Positions 25,569 through 36,436 of a DNA stretch of 64,000 nt are shown here, piece by piece. The notes below the pieces were generated by a model. That model ran no database searches. It was not told the DNA's origin and saw only the letters and a program-made list of their open reading frames with translations. This DNA comes from Channallabes apus (taxonomy: Eukaryota > Chordata > Actinopteri > Siluriformes > Clariidae): the NCBI GenBank assembly GCA_030522415.1, contig CM060121.1, forward strand, positions 12,728,055 through 12,792,054, in the 5' to 3' direction. Made by a program: the position numbers and the translations under genes. Each line of letters begins with the position of its first letter. The stretch's first letter is position 1.

Positions 25569-26386
25569 ATACTCAGCAAAAAAAGAAACGTCGTCTGACT
25601 TTCAACTGTTTTTACTTTCAGTAAACTTAATGTGTAAATATTTGTATGAACACTAAAAGAGTCAACACCATAAGACATAAACTAAAAATGTTTCACAATG
25701 TGTCCCTGAATGAAGGGAGGCTCAAAATCAGTCAGTATCTGGTGGCCACCAGCTGCTTGAAGTACTGCAGTGCATCTCCTCCTCATGGACTGGACCAGAT
25801 TTGTCAGTTCTTGCTGTGAGATGGAGGGATTGTGTGTTACTGTTGTGACTCGGGCAGTTGTTGTAGCCATCCTGTACCTGTCACGCAGGTGTGGTATTCG
25901 GATGTACCCATCCTGTGCAGGTGTTGTTACACGTGGTCTTCCACTGCGAGGATGATCAGCTGTCCTTCCTGTCTCCCTGTAGGGCCGTCTTAGGCGTCTC
26001 ACAGTGCGGACATGGCAATTTATTGCCCTAGCCACATCAGCAGTCCTCATGCCTCCCTGCAGCATGCCTAATGCACGTTCACACAGATGAGCAGGGACCC
26101 TGGGCATCTTTCTTTGGGTGTTTTTCACAGTCGGTAGACGAGTCTCTTTAGTGTCCTGCGTTTTTAGAACTGTGACCTTAAATGCCTCCTTTCTGTAAGC
26201 TGTTAAGGTCTTAACGACGATTCCACAGGTGCATGTTAATTAATTGATTATGGTTAATTGAACATGCATGGAAAACATTGTTTAAACCCTTTACAATGAA
26301 GATCTGTAAAGTTATTTGGATTTGTACAACATTATCGTTGAAATACACAGTCCTGAATAAGGGCGTTTCTTTTTTTGCTGAGTATA
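25569..26386 (-). mobile_element. Tc1-like transposon with large internal deletion
   Basis: About 818 bp. Ends are tactcagcaaaaaaagaaac and its complement gtttctttttttgctgagta, flanked by TA. It retains a 148-codon frame on the minus strand. A full-length Tc1 is usually about 1.6 kb, so roughly half the element is missing. Confidence 0.92.
25682..26128 (-). CDS. Internally deleted Tc1 transposase, DNA-binding domain only
   Basis: 148 codons, uninterrupted. Residues about 8-110 (MPRVPAHLCERALGMLQGG onward, then GRTADHPRSGRPRVT) are the two helix-turn-helix units and the GRPR hook that bind the inverted repeats. About residue 115 the frame jumps to the extreme C-terminal end of the enzyme (ELTNLVQSMRRRCTAVLQAA). 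All three catalytic acidic residues are lost. If expressed it could bind element ends without cutting, which is an inference. It may equally be a neutral fossil. Confidence 0.8.
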   Translation of the reverse strand: MKNTQRKMPRVPAHLCERALGMLQGGMRTADVARAINCHVRTVRRLRRPYRETGRTADHPRSGRPRVTTPAQDGYIRIPHLRDRYRMATTTARVTTVTHNPSISQQELTNLVQSMRRRCTAVLQAAGGHQILTDFEPPFIQGHIVKHF

Positions 26387-26834
26387 TTATAGTAGTTTTT
26401 AGTCCACACAGAGGATCAACAGCATGAATAAAAAAGATCTGAGAGGGCAGCTGTTTGGCAATGTTTGCTTACTTTCGAAGGGTATTTATTTATAATGAGA
26501 AGCAACACAGCTGGAAATGAAAGGTAATCTTGGCACCTCTGTAGCATTTTCTCCATGCTGCAGTATATATAGAGGTTATATTGAAGCAATATCAGACAAG
26601 AGGCAGTCCTGTCGTGCTGATTACTGGGTGGCGCCCTCGTACCTACGACCGCATCACAGCCGTGCTGATATCCATTACATCCGTAGGACTTAATGTTTGA
26701 TATTGCTTTTAGACTAGAGTTCCACAAACACCATTATTATTATCAGAAGATTATGATTTTAACCAGTTATTTTACTCTGCCAACACAAATCTTTCCGAGC
26801 CTGTCAGAACTACACAGGCTCACTGACAATTTTG
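26387..26834. other. Intronic sequence, nothing recognised
   Basis: AT-rich spacer between two Tc1-type elements. No feature recognised. Confidence 0.4.
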
Positions 26835-27421
26835 CCTAAGAACACAACCAGAAATAAAGAATGGTACAAAAACATTTTTTGAGAGCAACAAGAACAGTTT
26901 GGTGACAAACAATGCCTTTTCCAGTATGATGAAGCATCTTGCCATAAGACTGAAGTGAAAACTAAGTGACTTGGGGAACAAAACATCAAATTTTGGCTTC
27001 ATGGACAGGAAACTCCCCACGCCTTAATCACATTGAGAACTTGTGGACAATCCTCAAGAGGTGGTCAGAGAAATAAAAACCCACAAATTCTGACAAACTC
27101 CAAGCATTGATTATGCAAGAATGGATTGTTGTTCGTCAGGATTTGGCTCAGAACTTGATTGACAGCATGCCAGGGCGAATCGCAACAGTCTTGATAAAGA
27201 AGGGTCAACACTGCATATACAGTATTCACTATATGCATAAACTTCAAGTAATTGTCAGTTAAAGCCTTTGACACTTATGAAATGCTTGTACTGTAATTAT
27301 ACTTCAGTATACCATACGTAGAAACATCTGACAAAAAGGTTTAAAAACACTGAAGCAGCAGACTTGAAAATCTTAAAAATATTATTTTCGTCATTCTCAA
27401 AACTTTTGGCCACGGCTGTAC
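26835..27421 (+). pseudogene. Decayed Tc1-like element, transposase 3' part and right end
   Basis: Fragments in several frames give a Tc1 C-terminal order: caccttaatcacattgagaa-like sequence (HIENLW region), ctcaagaggtggtcagagaa, atgcaagaatggattgttgt and agcatgccagggcgaatcgc (DSMPGRI). The right end reads caaaacttttggccacggct before gtaca, a Tc1-type terminus. Stops and indels are frequent. The left end was not found. Confidence 0.8.
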
Positions 27422-27920
27422 AGTAGACTCAAGTGTGTTGATTTGAATCTTATTTTGGGAAAAGGGACTTGATCTGTTTTTGTTAAAACCTCCATGATGT
27501 TTTCAATGCAACACAATGTTTTAGATAGAAAAATCTCTCTAGACCTTTTCTAATTCAAATTCAAATTCAAATTTTATTTGTCACATACACAGTCATACAC
27601 AGTATGATATGCAGTGAAATGCTTATATGACCGCCAGTGACCTTAAAAAGAAAATAAAAGCTTGTATGTAAAATAAATAATCAATAAAAAGGAAATACTA
27701 AAGAAATAATTTTAACTAGTAAAATTAACTGTACAATAAGGGCATAATAAAATATTGCAAATAGAGTGTATATATGTATATAGAATTAAAGTGTCATTGG
27801 TTGTGCAAATATGCATGAAAGGTGACATGTGCAATTGTCCAGATGTATAAATATTTAGTGCAAGTGTGTATGAATGTGTCCATGATTGTCCAGTCAGTGT
27901 TGTGAGCTTAAAAGATGTTA

Positions 27921-29963
27921 TTAGTCCTGTGTGGAGGTGTGATTGAGAGACCTTATCGCCTGCGGGAAGAAGCTCCTCCTCAGCCTCTCTGTGTTGGCCT
28001 TTAGGGAGCGGAATCGCTTCCCAGACCGCAACAAAGAGAACAGTCCATTACTGGGGTGACTGAGGTCCTTCATGATCTTCCTGGCCTTAGTCCAGCACCG
28101 CTTGCTGTAGATCGCGTGCAGGTCAGGGAGCTCAGTGCGGATGATGCGCTCGGCTGATCGCACCACCCTCTGTAGAGCTCGTCTGTCCTGCATGGTGCTG
28201 TTCCCGAACCAGGTCGTGATGTTTCCCGTCAGGAAGCTCTCTATGGTGCAGGAGTAGAAGTTCCTGAGCACCTTGGAGGGCAGTCTAAAGTCTCTCAAGT
28301 GTCTGAGGTGGTAGAGACGCTGCCGGGCTTTTTTCACCACGGTGTTGATGTGACAGGACCATGACAGGTCCTGCGTGATGTGAACACCGAGGTATCTGAA
28401 GCTGTCCACTCTCTCCACTGGGCTCCTGTTGATGACGGGGGTCTGGTAGTTCCTCTCCTGCTTTGTACTAAAGTCCACTATCAGCTCCTTTGTCTTACTG
28501 ACGTTCAGGAGGAGATTGTTCCTCTGGCACCAGTTCTCCAGATTTCCAATCTCCTCTAGGTAGTCCGACTCATCATTGTTGGTGATCAGTCCGACCACGA
28601 CGGTGTCGTCAGCAAACTTGATGATGGAGGTGGAGTTGGTAGTGGCCACGCAGTCGTGGGTGTACAAAGAGTACAGCAGGGGGCTCAGAACACAACCCTG
28701 GGGGGCTCCAGTGCTGAGAGTGAGTGTAGCTGAGACTTGACCGCCCATCCTTACTGCCTGTGGTCTGCCATTCAGAAAATTGGAGATCCACTGACATATA
28801 GATGAGCTGAGTCCCAGGTGCTCCAGCTTGGTGGTGAGTGTGGAGGGAATTATGGTATTAAAAGCAGAGCTGTAGTCGATGAAGAGCATTTTAACATAAT
28901 TCTCTTTCCTAGTGTCCAGGTGAGTGAGTGATGTGTGGAGGAGATGAGAGATTGCATCGTCTGTGGAGCGGTTCTGACGGTATGCAAACTGTAGTGGGTC
29001 CAGTGTGTCGGGTAGTGAAGAAATGATGAAGTCTCTGATAAGGCGTTCAAAGCACTTCATCACTACTGAGGTGAGGGCTACAGGGTGATAGTCATTGAGG
29101 GAAGCAGGACGTGGTTTCTTCGGGACAGGAACAATGATGGACTCTTTGAAGCATGTGGGGATCACCGACTGAGATAAAGAGATGTTGAATATCTCAGTGA
29201 ACACAGGTGCTAGCTGGTCTGCGCAGGCTCTGAGGATACGGCCTGAGATGCCGTCTGGTCCTGCTGCTTTCCTGGTGTTCACTCTCTTGAAGGCTCTCCT
29301 CACGTCGTGCTCGGAGATGATGAGCGCGTTCCCGGTGCTGGCAGTGTCTTCCTGTCTGCAGCCGTTAGCATTAGCGCCGTTAGCGCCGTTAGCATTAGCA
29401 TCGCTAGCGTCTTTAGCTGCAGCCTCGAAGCGAGCATAGAAGGTGTTGAGCTCGTCTGCCAGAGTCGCGTCCGCGTTCATCATACCGGATGTTGGTGCTT
29501 TATAGTCCGTTATTGTTCTCAGTCCCTGCCACAGGCTCCTAGAGTCACTCTGTTGAAGCTGTGACTCTAGTTTTCTCCCGTAGCGCTGCTTCGCCTCTTT
29601 CACCGCCTTCTGGACGTTGTATGACGCAGCCTTGTACGGTTCCATGTCCCCCGACGCAAGTCCCGTGTTGTAGGCAGCGGTGCGAGATCTCAGAGCGTCG
29701 CGGATGGTTTTATCCACCCACGGCTTCTGGTTGGGAAACGTTCTGATAGTCTTTTTCTCCACCGTATCGTCTGCCAGCTTCTCAATAAATCCCACAACCG
29801 CTTCCGTAAACACGCTGACGTCATCATCGGAGCTTTTTCTGAACATGTCCCAGTCTGCGTCATCGAGTGCGTCCTGTAACGCGGCCACCGATTGGTCCGT
29901 CCAGCGTGCGACCTCCCTCTGAACCGGAACTTCCTGTTTCAGCCTTTGTTTATATTTTGGCAT
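27921..29963 (-). CDS. LINE reverse transcriptase (L2/Rex1-like)
   Basis: 680 codons without a stop. In order: the linker after the endonuclease, RT motifs RKAAGPDGISGRIL, PKKPRPASLNDYHPVALTS, LFIDYSSAFNTI, STGAPQGCVLSPLLY and IIKFADDTVV (the catalytic ADD near residue 451), NNLLLNVSKTKELIVDF, then YLGVHI. RT copies the LINE RNA at the nicked target. The long frame suggests a relatively young insertion, but the frameshift in the endonuclease makes the copy defective. The nominal Met start is internal. Confidence 0.92.
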   Translation of the reverse strand: MPKYKQRLKQEVPVQREVARWTDQSVAALQDALDDADWDMFRKSSDDDVSVFTEAVVGFIEKLADDTVEKKTIRTFPNQKPWVDKTIRDALRSRTAAYNTGLASGDMEPYKAASYNVQKAVKEAKQRYGRKLESQLQQSDSRSLWQGLRTITDYKAPTSGMMNADATLADELNTFYARFEAAAKDASDANANGANGANANGCRQEDTASTGNALIISEHDVRRAFKRVNTRKAAGPDGISGRILRACADQLAPVFTEIFNISLSQSVIPTCFKESIIVPVPKKPRPASLNDYHPVALTSVVMKCFERLIRDFIISSLPDTLDPLQFAYRQNRSTDDAISHLLHTSLTHLDTRKENYVKMLFIDYSSAFNTIIPSTLTTKLEHLGLSSSICQWISNFLNGRPQAVRMGGQVSATLTLSTGAPQGCVLSPLLYSLYTHDCVATTNSTSIIKFADDTVVVGLITNNDESDYLEEIGNLENWCQRNNLLLNVSKTKELIVDFSTKQERNYQTPVINRSPVERVDSFRYLGVHITQDLSWSCHINTVVKKARQRLYHLRHLRDFRLPSKVLRNFYSCTIESFLTGNITTWFGNSTMQDRRALQRVVRSAERIIRTELPDLHAIYSKRCWTKARKIMKDLSHPSNGLFSLLRSGKRFRSLKANTERLRRSFFPQAIRSLNHTSTQD

Positions 29964-30740
29964 GAGGAAGATGGCGGCGTGGTCGGATTTACCAAACGCT
30001 GGACGAGATTGTGCCTTGTAACCGTCTTTGACCGTGGTATAACAATAGTAGTCCTAATAGTCCTTTCGCCCCTGGTGGGGCAGGTGATGTGCTGATAAAA
30101 GTTCGGCGCTGCGCGTTTGAGGTTGGCACTATTAAAATCCCCCGCCACAATGAGCGCAGCGTCCCGGTGCTGTGTCTGGTGCTGTGTGAGCGCCTCATGC
30201 AGCTCGCATAAGGCAGTGTCAGTGTCTGCTTGAGGAGGAATGTAAACGGCACTGATTATGACCGATGTGAACTCCCGTGGAAGATAAAATGGACGACACA
30301 TGATGGACAGTAGTTCCAGGTTTGGTGTGCAGGAGCGTGTAAGAGGAACAACGCTCGCGCTGTTGCACCAGCTGTTGTTCACCATTAAGCACACGCCGCC
30401 TCCCCTTGACTTCCCCGAGTCCCGCGTCCTGTCCATGCGGTGAACCGAGAAGAACTCGGCTGGTTGCATGGCGTGGTCTGGCACCGCTGGGTTCAGCCAT
30501 GTCTCGGTGAAGCAGAAGAGATTGCAGTCCCGAATGTCTCTCTGGAACTTTATCCTGGCCCTGAGGTCATCGAGTTTGTTCCCCAGTGACTGGACGTTGG
30601 CGAGCAGGATGCTAGGCAGAGGTGTGCGGTGTGCACGGGCTCTGAGCCGGTTCCTCACACCAGCTCGTCTCCCTCGGGTCCGTCGCTTCGCGTGGCGTCC
30701 ATTGTTCTCCCTCAGGATCTCACTCGGCCAGCTCGGATCT
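29963..30740 (-). pseudogene. LINE endonuclease domain, frameshifted
   Basis: The frame is open from about 30740 to 29939. It includes PSILLANVQSLGNKLDDLRA (start of the apurinic endonuclease fold), FTETWLNPAVPD (catalytic Glu), AVYIPPQADTD, and IVAGDFNSANL (catalytic Asp/Asn). Near 30050-30065 a small indel shifts the frame. The SDHAAIFLMP end of the domain lies in the frame of the RT open frame that starts at 29963. The endonuclease and RT were presumably one protein. Confidence 0.88.
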
Positions 30741-32950
30741 GGAGTTAAAAACGTCGAATTGTGAGTACATTGTATACCAATAGAAACAAGAGTGTCTCTA
30801 TCATACCTAATGTACTCAATGGTGATGATTTTGCCGATTTTAAAACACTGAAAACTAACTTAAAGAACAAAAACAAAGAAAAGGTGGTCGGAGCAGTCGT
30901 GACCGCAGCCGACCTCACCGGCGCCATCTTGGAACGCCTTGGAAAAGCCTTTCTATATGGCTTTCTTGAAAGAAAAAAAAACATGGCAGTGTTTACTAAC
31001 CCAGTGTTCTGCCAGCATGATCCATATTTCATATTTCTCTGCGTGAAACATTTTCCGCTTCATTTGAACTACAGTAGGTACAGTCTCTGAGAACTGAAGC
31101 AAGTCTAACTGAAACCTCGTCCCCAGCCTCTTAATATGTGCCTAATGAAAATAATCACCAATTATTCATATGTATTCAATCCTATTTAATATGCATTTGG
31201 GATTGATCTGTGACTATGGAGCCTCCTTTATTAATTTCTATCTTAATTAATTTTTTATAGGCTGGAACATTATTAAGTCATGTGCAAGCCAGGAATATGT
31301 AGTTTGTATCCTGTTGCAGTTACAGTTAGACTGTTAAAGCATTAATAATATGAAGCAGTCAGTCACAGTTGCCATGCAACTACTGTAGGACTATCACAAG
31401 TTCAAAGCAGCAGCATTGTTATAGGCACCCTGAGGAAGATGCTTATACTGTAGGTCTTCAAAGCACCTGACAGGACATGTCTGGATCTTCCTGAGTGAAA
31501 AGTTCTTGTCAGATTGCCCTATGAAGTCTTTTAAACAGAAAAAATGTACCTCTGCTAATTATCAAGGTAGCCATGAAATATTAACATGCTGTCTGCAGCG
31601 AGTTTTTTTGCAATATGTTTCTTCTACAAGTTGCTTGGCTGGTAGAAGACTCACCATCTGTTTCGAACACTGTTCTATTCTAGGGATGATGTCTAAGCTG
31701 TGAGAGCAAAGGGACCTAATAGACTTACACCAGCGCAGATGTATCATTATGTACTCAGAAAAGGACATAATAAACCCCCCCGCCGTTTGTCTGAAGTACA
31801 GAGCTCTAGCTAACACATACTGCTGCCCATATTAAACACTTAAGAATGAGACAGGCTAGACACTGCACAGATCCGGACCAATTTTAGACGGAATCATTCA
31901 CCCCTAACTGCTCAATGCAGTGTGAACCAGGTCCAGGCACAAAGATTAGGGGTGCTTTGATCACCCAATATTATTACATATTATATATGGTGACATAATG
32001 AAATGTTAATTCACAGCCACATGCCGTCGCCAGTCTGGGAATGTTTCCAAGTTTCTTTAAAAGATGTCATATTTGCAATATGCAAAGTTTTTCTAAAGCA
32101 AAACCACATGGAGGAACGTCTACCAAAAGCTTTAGCACAAAAAGCCTTATTTGGCACTTCAGAACAATGCAACGTGCTTAGCTTTAATCTGAAAAGTTAT
32201 CCGCAACTCAATCTTGTAACTCGACCTTCAAGCAACCACCTATAGCAGAAGCCCTCAAAAAGTTTGAACCTTACTCTGCAGAGAGTAAAAAGCCTAAAAT
32301 ATTCTAAAAAAAGAATTGCATGCCATCGCTCCTTAATATTGAGTAGCCACAACTGAGTAGCCACGATTGGCTCACTTTATATAAAGTAACGGATATCTGT
32401 TTTTCTTTTTTTAAACCCTGTTGCTAGTTACAGAATGGATCAGGTTTTTTATAATCTACATGAAATAATAAGAGAATGGAATATGTTGCATATACAGTAT
32501 TGCTTTATCAGATCTTAATTATATTATGCACTCTTATTTAAAGCTGTTTTCTGACTGCCATAAATAGTAAATAAATAAGCAATACTACACAATAGATAGA
32601 ACATTTTAAGTAGAAGATCCCAACAACCCCCACACTCTGATTTATGTGATCGGGGATTGGAGAATGGCCCTAAAAACCCTGATCGGAGCACCACGACAAG
32701 GATTAATCACATAAAAGACCAATTATCTGGCTTCTAGACTGTTGGATTTCTGGTATTTTCTTGCATCATGAACAGGTTCACCTCAAAAATTGGCACTATA
32801 TCCCCTAGGATGTTTTAGACCAGTTTTGGGTATTTTCAGCTTTTTCTGTGATGATTTAGATGAATGCCTTGGTTATTATCTAGTGTACGATCCATCACTC
32901 ACAAAGTATTAATGTTCTGGCAGACATAATGTAGGAATAAAATATGGGAA

Positions 32951-33028
32951 AAATACTATAGTTTATTACATTAATTTCTATAGTATACTGTAGTTTACTA
33001 TAATATGCTTCTGTAAACTATAGTATTT
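32951..33028. repeat. AT-rich inverted repeat
   Basis: aaatactatagttta (32951-32965) is exactly complementary to taaactatagtattt (33014-33028), with 48 bp between that also carry tatagtatac and actataat palindromes. It could be a small MITE or a stem-loop. Confidence 0.8.
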
Positions 33029-33391
33029 ACCGTTGCAGCTTTTTTCCTTATGGATCAAGGTGGATTTTCAGCTAAAATATCCTGACAAGTCCTTAAGCAG
33101 TCAAGCTTTACAAGAGCGCTAGTCACGAAATCAGTTAGTGTTTGATTTGCTAATTAAGAGCAGAGATTTCACAGAATCATCACTGTGGCACCTTTACCAA
33201 GAAACATATACAAACATAACAGAATTCCCTGACAGCACATAAGGTTGTAAATGTGAAAAAGGCGTTCGATACAAATGCAGCCTCTTCTTCTAGTGGTGCT
33301 GAAGGAGAGAAAGCTGCGATGACAGGAAAGTCGCTTCCCACCGTGAGCTCCTGTGTAGGTGGCGTGGGCCCCACATGGGCAACACTCAATC

Positions 33392-33393
<2 letters not shown>

Positions 33394-33430
<37 letters not shown>
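33394..33430. repeat. (CA)n microsatellite
   Basis: About 18 CA units, seen directly. Confidence 0.97.
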
Positions 33431-33433
<3 letters not shown>

Positions 33434-33825
33434 GAACTCTCTCCAATAAAAGCCTTTCCAAGCGAATAAACCCTACAGCAGCTAGAAGTGTTACAGAAAA
33501 ATGTCACTGTGTTCCAGATTTGTAGTGGATTTTCTCTTCGCAGTGCAGCCAGCAAACCTACAGTATAATACAGTACTGATGCTGTGGAAGCCATACTGAC
33601 TTCTTCTATATACTGTACTATCATATGTTTTTCCTCCTTTTATTTGATTGTGATTTCATAAATTGTAAGACAAGATTATATACATAAACCTAATACAAAT
33701 ACTTTTGTTAATGTTAATTAATGTGTAATTTTAATGTCAGCTCAGATTTAAAGTGAAACAGTGCAGGCTTAGAGACAGAAAGCAAACTTTTACTTTACAC
33801 TGACATTTAAATGCCACCGGTTTGC

Positions 33826-33828
<3 letters not shown>

Positions 33829-33890
<62 letters not shown>

Positions 33891-33905
33891 TACATATATA
33901 TATAT
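33829..33905. repeat. Poly(A) then (TA)n tract
   Basis: Roughly 32 A bases followed by TA units. The Tc1 copy at 33948 is inserted next to this TA-rich site. Confidence 0.95.
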
Positions 33906-33947
33906 ACATATACATATATGATACATATATAGATATACATAGATATA

Positions 33948-35565
33948 CAGTGGTGTGAAAAACTATTTGCCCCCCTCCTGATTTCTTATTCCTTTGCATG
34001 TTTGTCAAACAAAATGTTTCTGATCATCAAACACATTTAACTATTAGTCAAAGATAACAGAGTAAACACAAAATGCAGTTTTTAAATGAGGGGTTTTATT
34101 ATTTAGGGAGAAAAAAAATCCAAACCTACATGGTCCTGTGTGAAAAAGTAACTGCCCCCTGAACCTAATAACTGGTTGGGCCACCTTAGCAGCAATATCT
34201 GCAATCAAGCGTTTGCAATAATTTGCAACGAGTCTTTTACAGCACTCTGGAGGAATTTTGGCCCACTCATCTTTGCAGAATTGTTGTAATTCAGCTTTAT
34301 TTGAGGGTTTTCTAGCATGAACCGCCTTTTTAAGGTCATGCCACAACATCTCAATAGGATTCAGGTCAGGACTTTGACTAGGCCACTCCAAAGTCTTCAT
34401 TTTGTTTTTCTTCAGCCATTCAGAGGTGGATTTGCTGGTGTGTTTTGGGTCATTGTCCTGCTGCAGCACCCAAGATCGCTTCAGCTTGAGTTGACGAACA
34501 GATGGCCGGACATTCTCCTTCAGGATTTTTTGGTAGACAGTAGAATTCATGGTTCCATCTATCACAGCAAGCCTTCCAGGTCCTGAAGCAGCAAAACAAC
34601 CCCAGACCATCACACTACCACCACCATATTTTACTGTTGGTATGATGTTCTTTTTCTGAAATGCTGTGTTACTTTTACGCCAGATGTAACGGGACACGCA
34701 CCTTCCAAAATGTTAAACTTTTGTCTCGTCGGTCCACAAGGTATTTTCCCAAAAGTCTTGGCAATCATTGAGATGTTTTTTTAGCAAAATTGAGACGAGC
34801 CTTAATGTTCTTTTTGCTTAAAAGTGGTTTGCGCCATGGAAATCTGCCATGCAGGCCGTTTTTGCCCAGTCTCTTTCTTATGGTGGAGTCGTGAACACTG
34901 ACCTTAATTGAGGCAAGTGAGGCCTGCAGTTCTTTAGATGTTGTCCTGGGGTCTTTTGTGGCCTCTCGGATGAGTTGTCTCTGCGCTCTTGGGGTAATTT
35001 TGGTCGGCCGGCCACTCCTGGGAAGGTTCACCACTGTTCCATGTTTTTGCCATTTGTGAATAATGGCTCTCACTGTGGTTGCTGGAGTCCCAAAGCTTTA
35101 GAAATGGCTTTATAACCTTTACCAGACTGATAGATCTCAATTACTTTTGTTCTCATTTGTTCCTGAATTTCTTTGGATCTTGGCATGATGTCTAGCTTTG
35201 GAGGTGCTTTTGGTCTACTTCTCTGTGTCAGGTAGCTCCTATTTAAGTGATTTCTTGATTGAAACAGGTGTGGCAGTAATCAGGCCTGGGGGTGACTACA
35301 GAAATTGAACTCAGGTGTGATAAACCACAGTTAAGTTATTTTTTAACAAGGGGGGCAATCACTTTTTCACACAGGGCCATGTAGATTTGGAGTTTTTTTT
35401 CTCCCTTAATAACGTAAACCTTCATTTAAAAACTGCATTTTGTGTTCAATTATGTTATCTTTGACTAATAGTTAACGGTTTTTGATGAGCAGAAACATTT
35501 AAGTGTGACAAACATGCAAAAGAATAAGAAATCAGGAAGGGGGCAAATAGTTTTTCACACCACTG
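33948..35565 (-). mobile_element. Tc1-like transposon, copy 2 (opposite orientation)
   Basis: 1618 bp, the same family as 22816-24425 and about as long, on the minus strand. Ends cagtggtgtgaaaaactatt and its complement are present. TA precedes the left end. The right flank reads cgta, so the second TA copy is not exact. The transposase is broken. Confidence 0.95.
34148..35178 (-). pseudogene. Tc1 transposase, frameshifted and stopped (copy 2)
   Basis: Carries the same two frameshifts as copy 1 (after SKALGLQ and after NFAKK). It adds an in-frame TAA just after DETKV, where copy 1 has GAA. Unlike copy 1, the DPRTTSKELQA stretch is intact. The DDE end ([19 protein letters not shown]) is open from 34697 down, and the frame continues past the normal GG(P)-type end because of a small change near 34180. 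Confidence 0.9.
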
Positions 35566-35676
35566 CGTATATACAGTATGTATATATAGATATATATATA
35601 TTTTTTTGGTCGAAGATGGAGAGGAGGAAGGCGTGTTCGAAAGCAGAGAGAGAAGAGGAAAGGCAAGAGTTTAGGA

Positions 35677-36052
35677 GTGAAAGTAGGGACTTTGAATGTT
35701 GGGACCATGACAGGAAAGGGAGGAGAGTTGGTTGATATGATGCAGAGAAGGAAGGTGGATATCCTGTGTGTCCAAGAGACCAGGTGGAACGGTACCAAGG
35801 CTAGAAGCTTGGGATCAGGGTTCAAATTTTTTTACCATGGTGTGGATAGGAAAATAAATGGAGTAGGAGTTATTCTAAAAGAGGAGTTTGTAAGGAATGT
35901 TCTAGAGGTGAAGAGAGTATCAGACAGGTTGATGAGTCTAAAGCTGGAAATTGAGGGAGTAATGTTCAATGTTGTTAGTGGTTATGCCCCACAGGTAGGA
36001 TGTGAGTTAGAAGAGAAGGAGAAATTCTGGAGTGAGTTAGATGAAGTGATGC
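35677..36052 (+). pseudogene. RTE endonuclease, N-terminal part before the insertion
   Basis: Reads KVGTLNVGTMTGKGGELVDM, ILCVQETRWNGTK (catalytic Glu) and FNVVSGYAPQVG, the first half of an apurinic endonuclease domain. At DEVM the frame runs into the 3' LTR of the gypsy element at 36053. The codons continue at 41220 in the same frame after the duplicated GATGC. Confidence 0.92.
36048..36052. repeat. Target-site duplication of the gypsy element, left
   Basis: gatgc, repeated exactly at 41215-41219 beyond the other LTR. Five bases is the normal size for Ty3/gypsy integrases. Confidence 0.95.
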
Positions 36053-36436
36053 TGTCAAGATGGACTAACCTGAGGTGACCAGAAGACGTAGCTTTAGCGG
36101 TTAGCCCAATGTAGCGTGGAGGATAAACCCAAACGCGGAAAGAAGCGAGCAGGCAGGATAACCACGCGATTTAGTTTAAGGACTCTCACAAAAACGGAGC
36201 AAGGGAAAAACACAAATTTAACCCGCGTCCTAAAAATACACACACAATAGCAAAGACAAAACGGAACCAACATGTGAGTACTCACGGTTTGCTGAAACGA
36301 CAGCTGGAGCTGACATGGGCCGAACTCAATGACTGAGCGGTAAGCCATCGTTTGTTTACCTCTTTTATACTTCCTGGTTTTGCGCCCGTCTTACTTCCGG
36401 GTCCTAGTGCCGGGCGCAGATTGAGTGTGTATGACA
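36053..36436 (-). repeat. 3' LTR of the gypsy element
   Basis: 384 bp, in element direction from TGTCATACACAC to CATCTTGACA (TG...CA ends). A TATA box and predicted RNA start are as in the 5' LTR (here about 36369-36362 and 36338). The last 46 bp of the pol frame lie inside its U3. Confidence 0.97.

Larger units (their letters stand above)
27552..30945 (-). mobile_element. L2/Rex1-like LINE, nearly complete
   Basis: About 3.4 kb on the minus strand. The 5' end near 30945 has ccaagatggcgccggtgag. Then come an apurinic endonuclease domain, reverse transcriptase, and a 3' UTR ending in tandem aaattcaaattcaaattc-type repeats (27552-27575). It is non-LTR and lacks a poly(A) tail, as expected for the CR1/L2/Rex group. 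Short truncated copies of the same tail are at 21455-21600, and a related tail is split at 44700/46380. The exact 5' end and target duplication are not resolved. Confidence 0.9.
30946..33945. other. Intronic sequence with an AT-rich palindrome and CA/TA tracts
   Basis: Mostly unrecognised AT-rich sequence. It holds an inverted repeat at 32951-33028, (CA)n at 33394-33430, a poly(A) run at about 33829-33860 and (TA)n after it. No gene recognised. The 217-codon and smaller frames near here belong to the Tc1 element that follows. Confidence 0.45.

Noticed and set aside
33253..33525. Thr/His-rich frame over a CA tract
   Set aside because: Produced by the microsatellite. The reverse frame is equally open (Cys/Val repeats).
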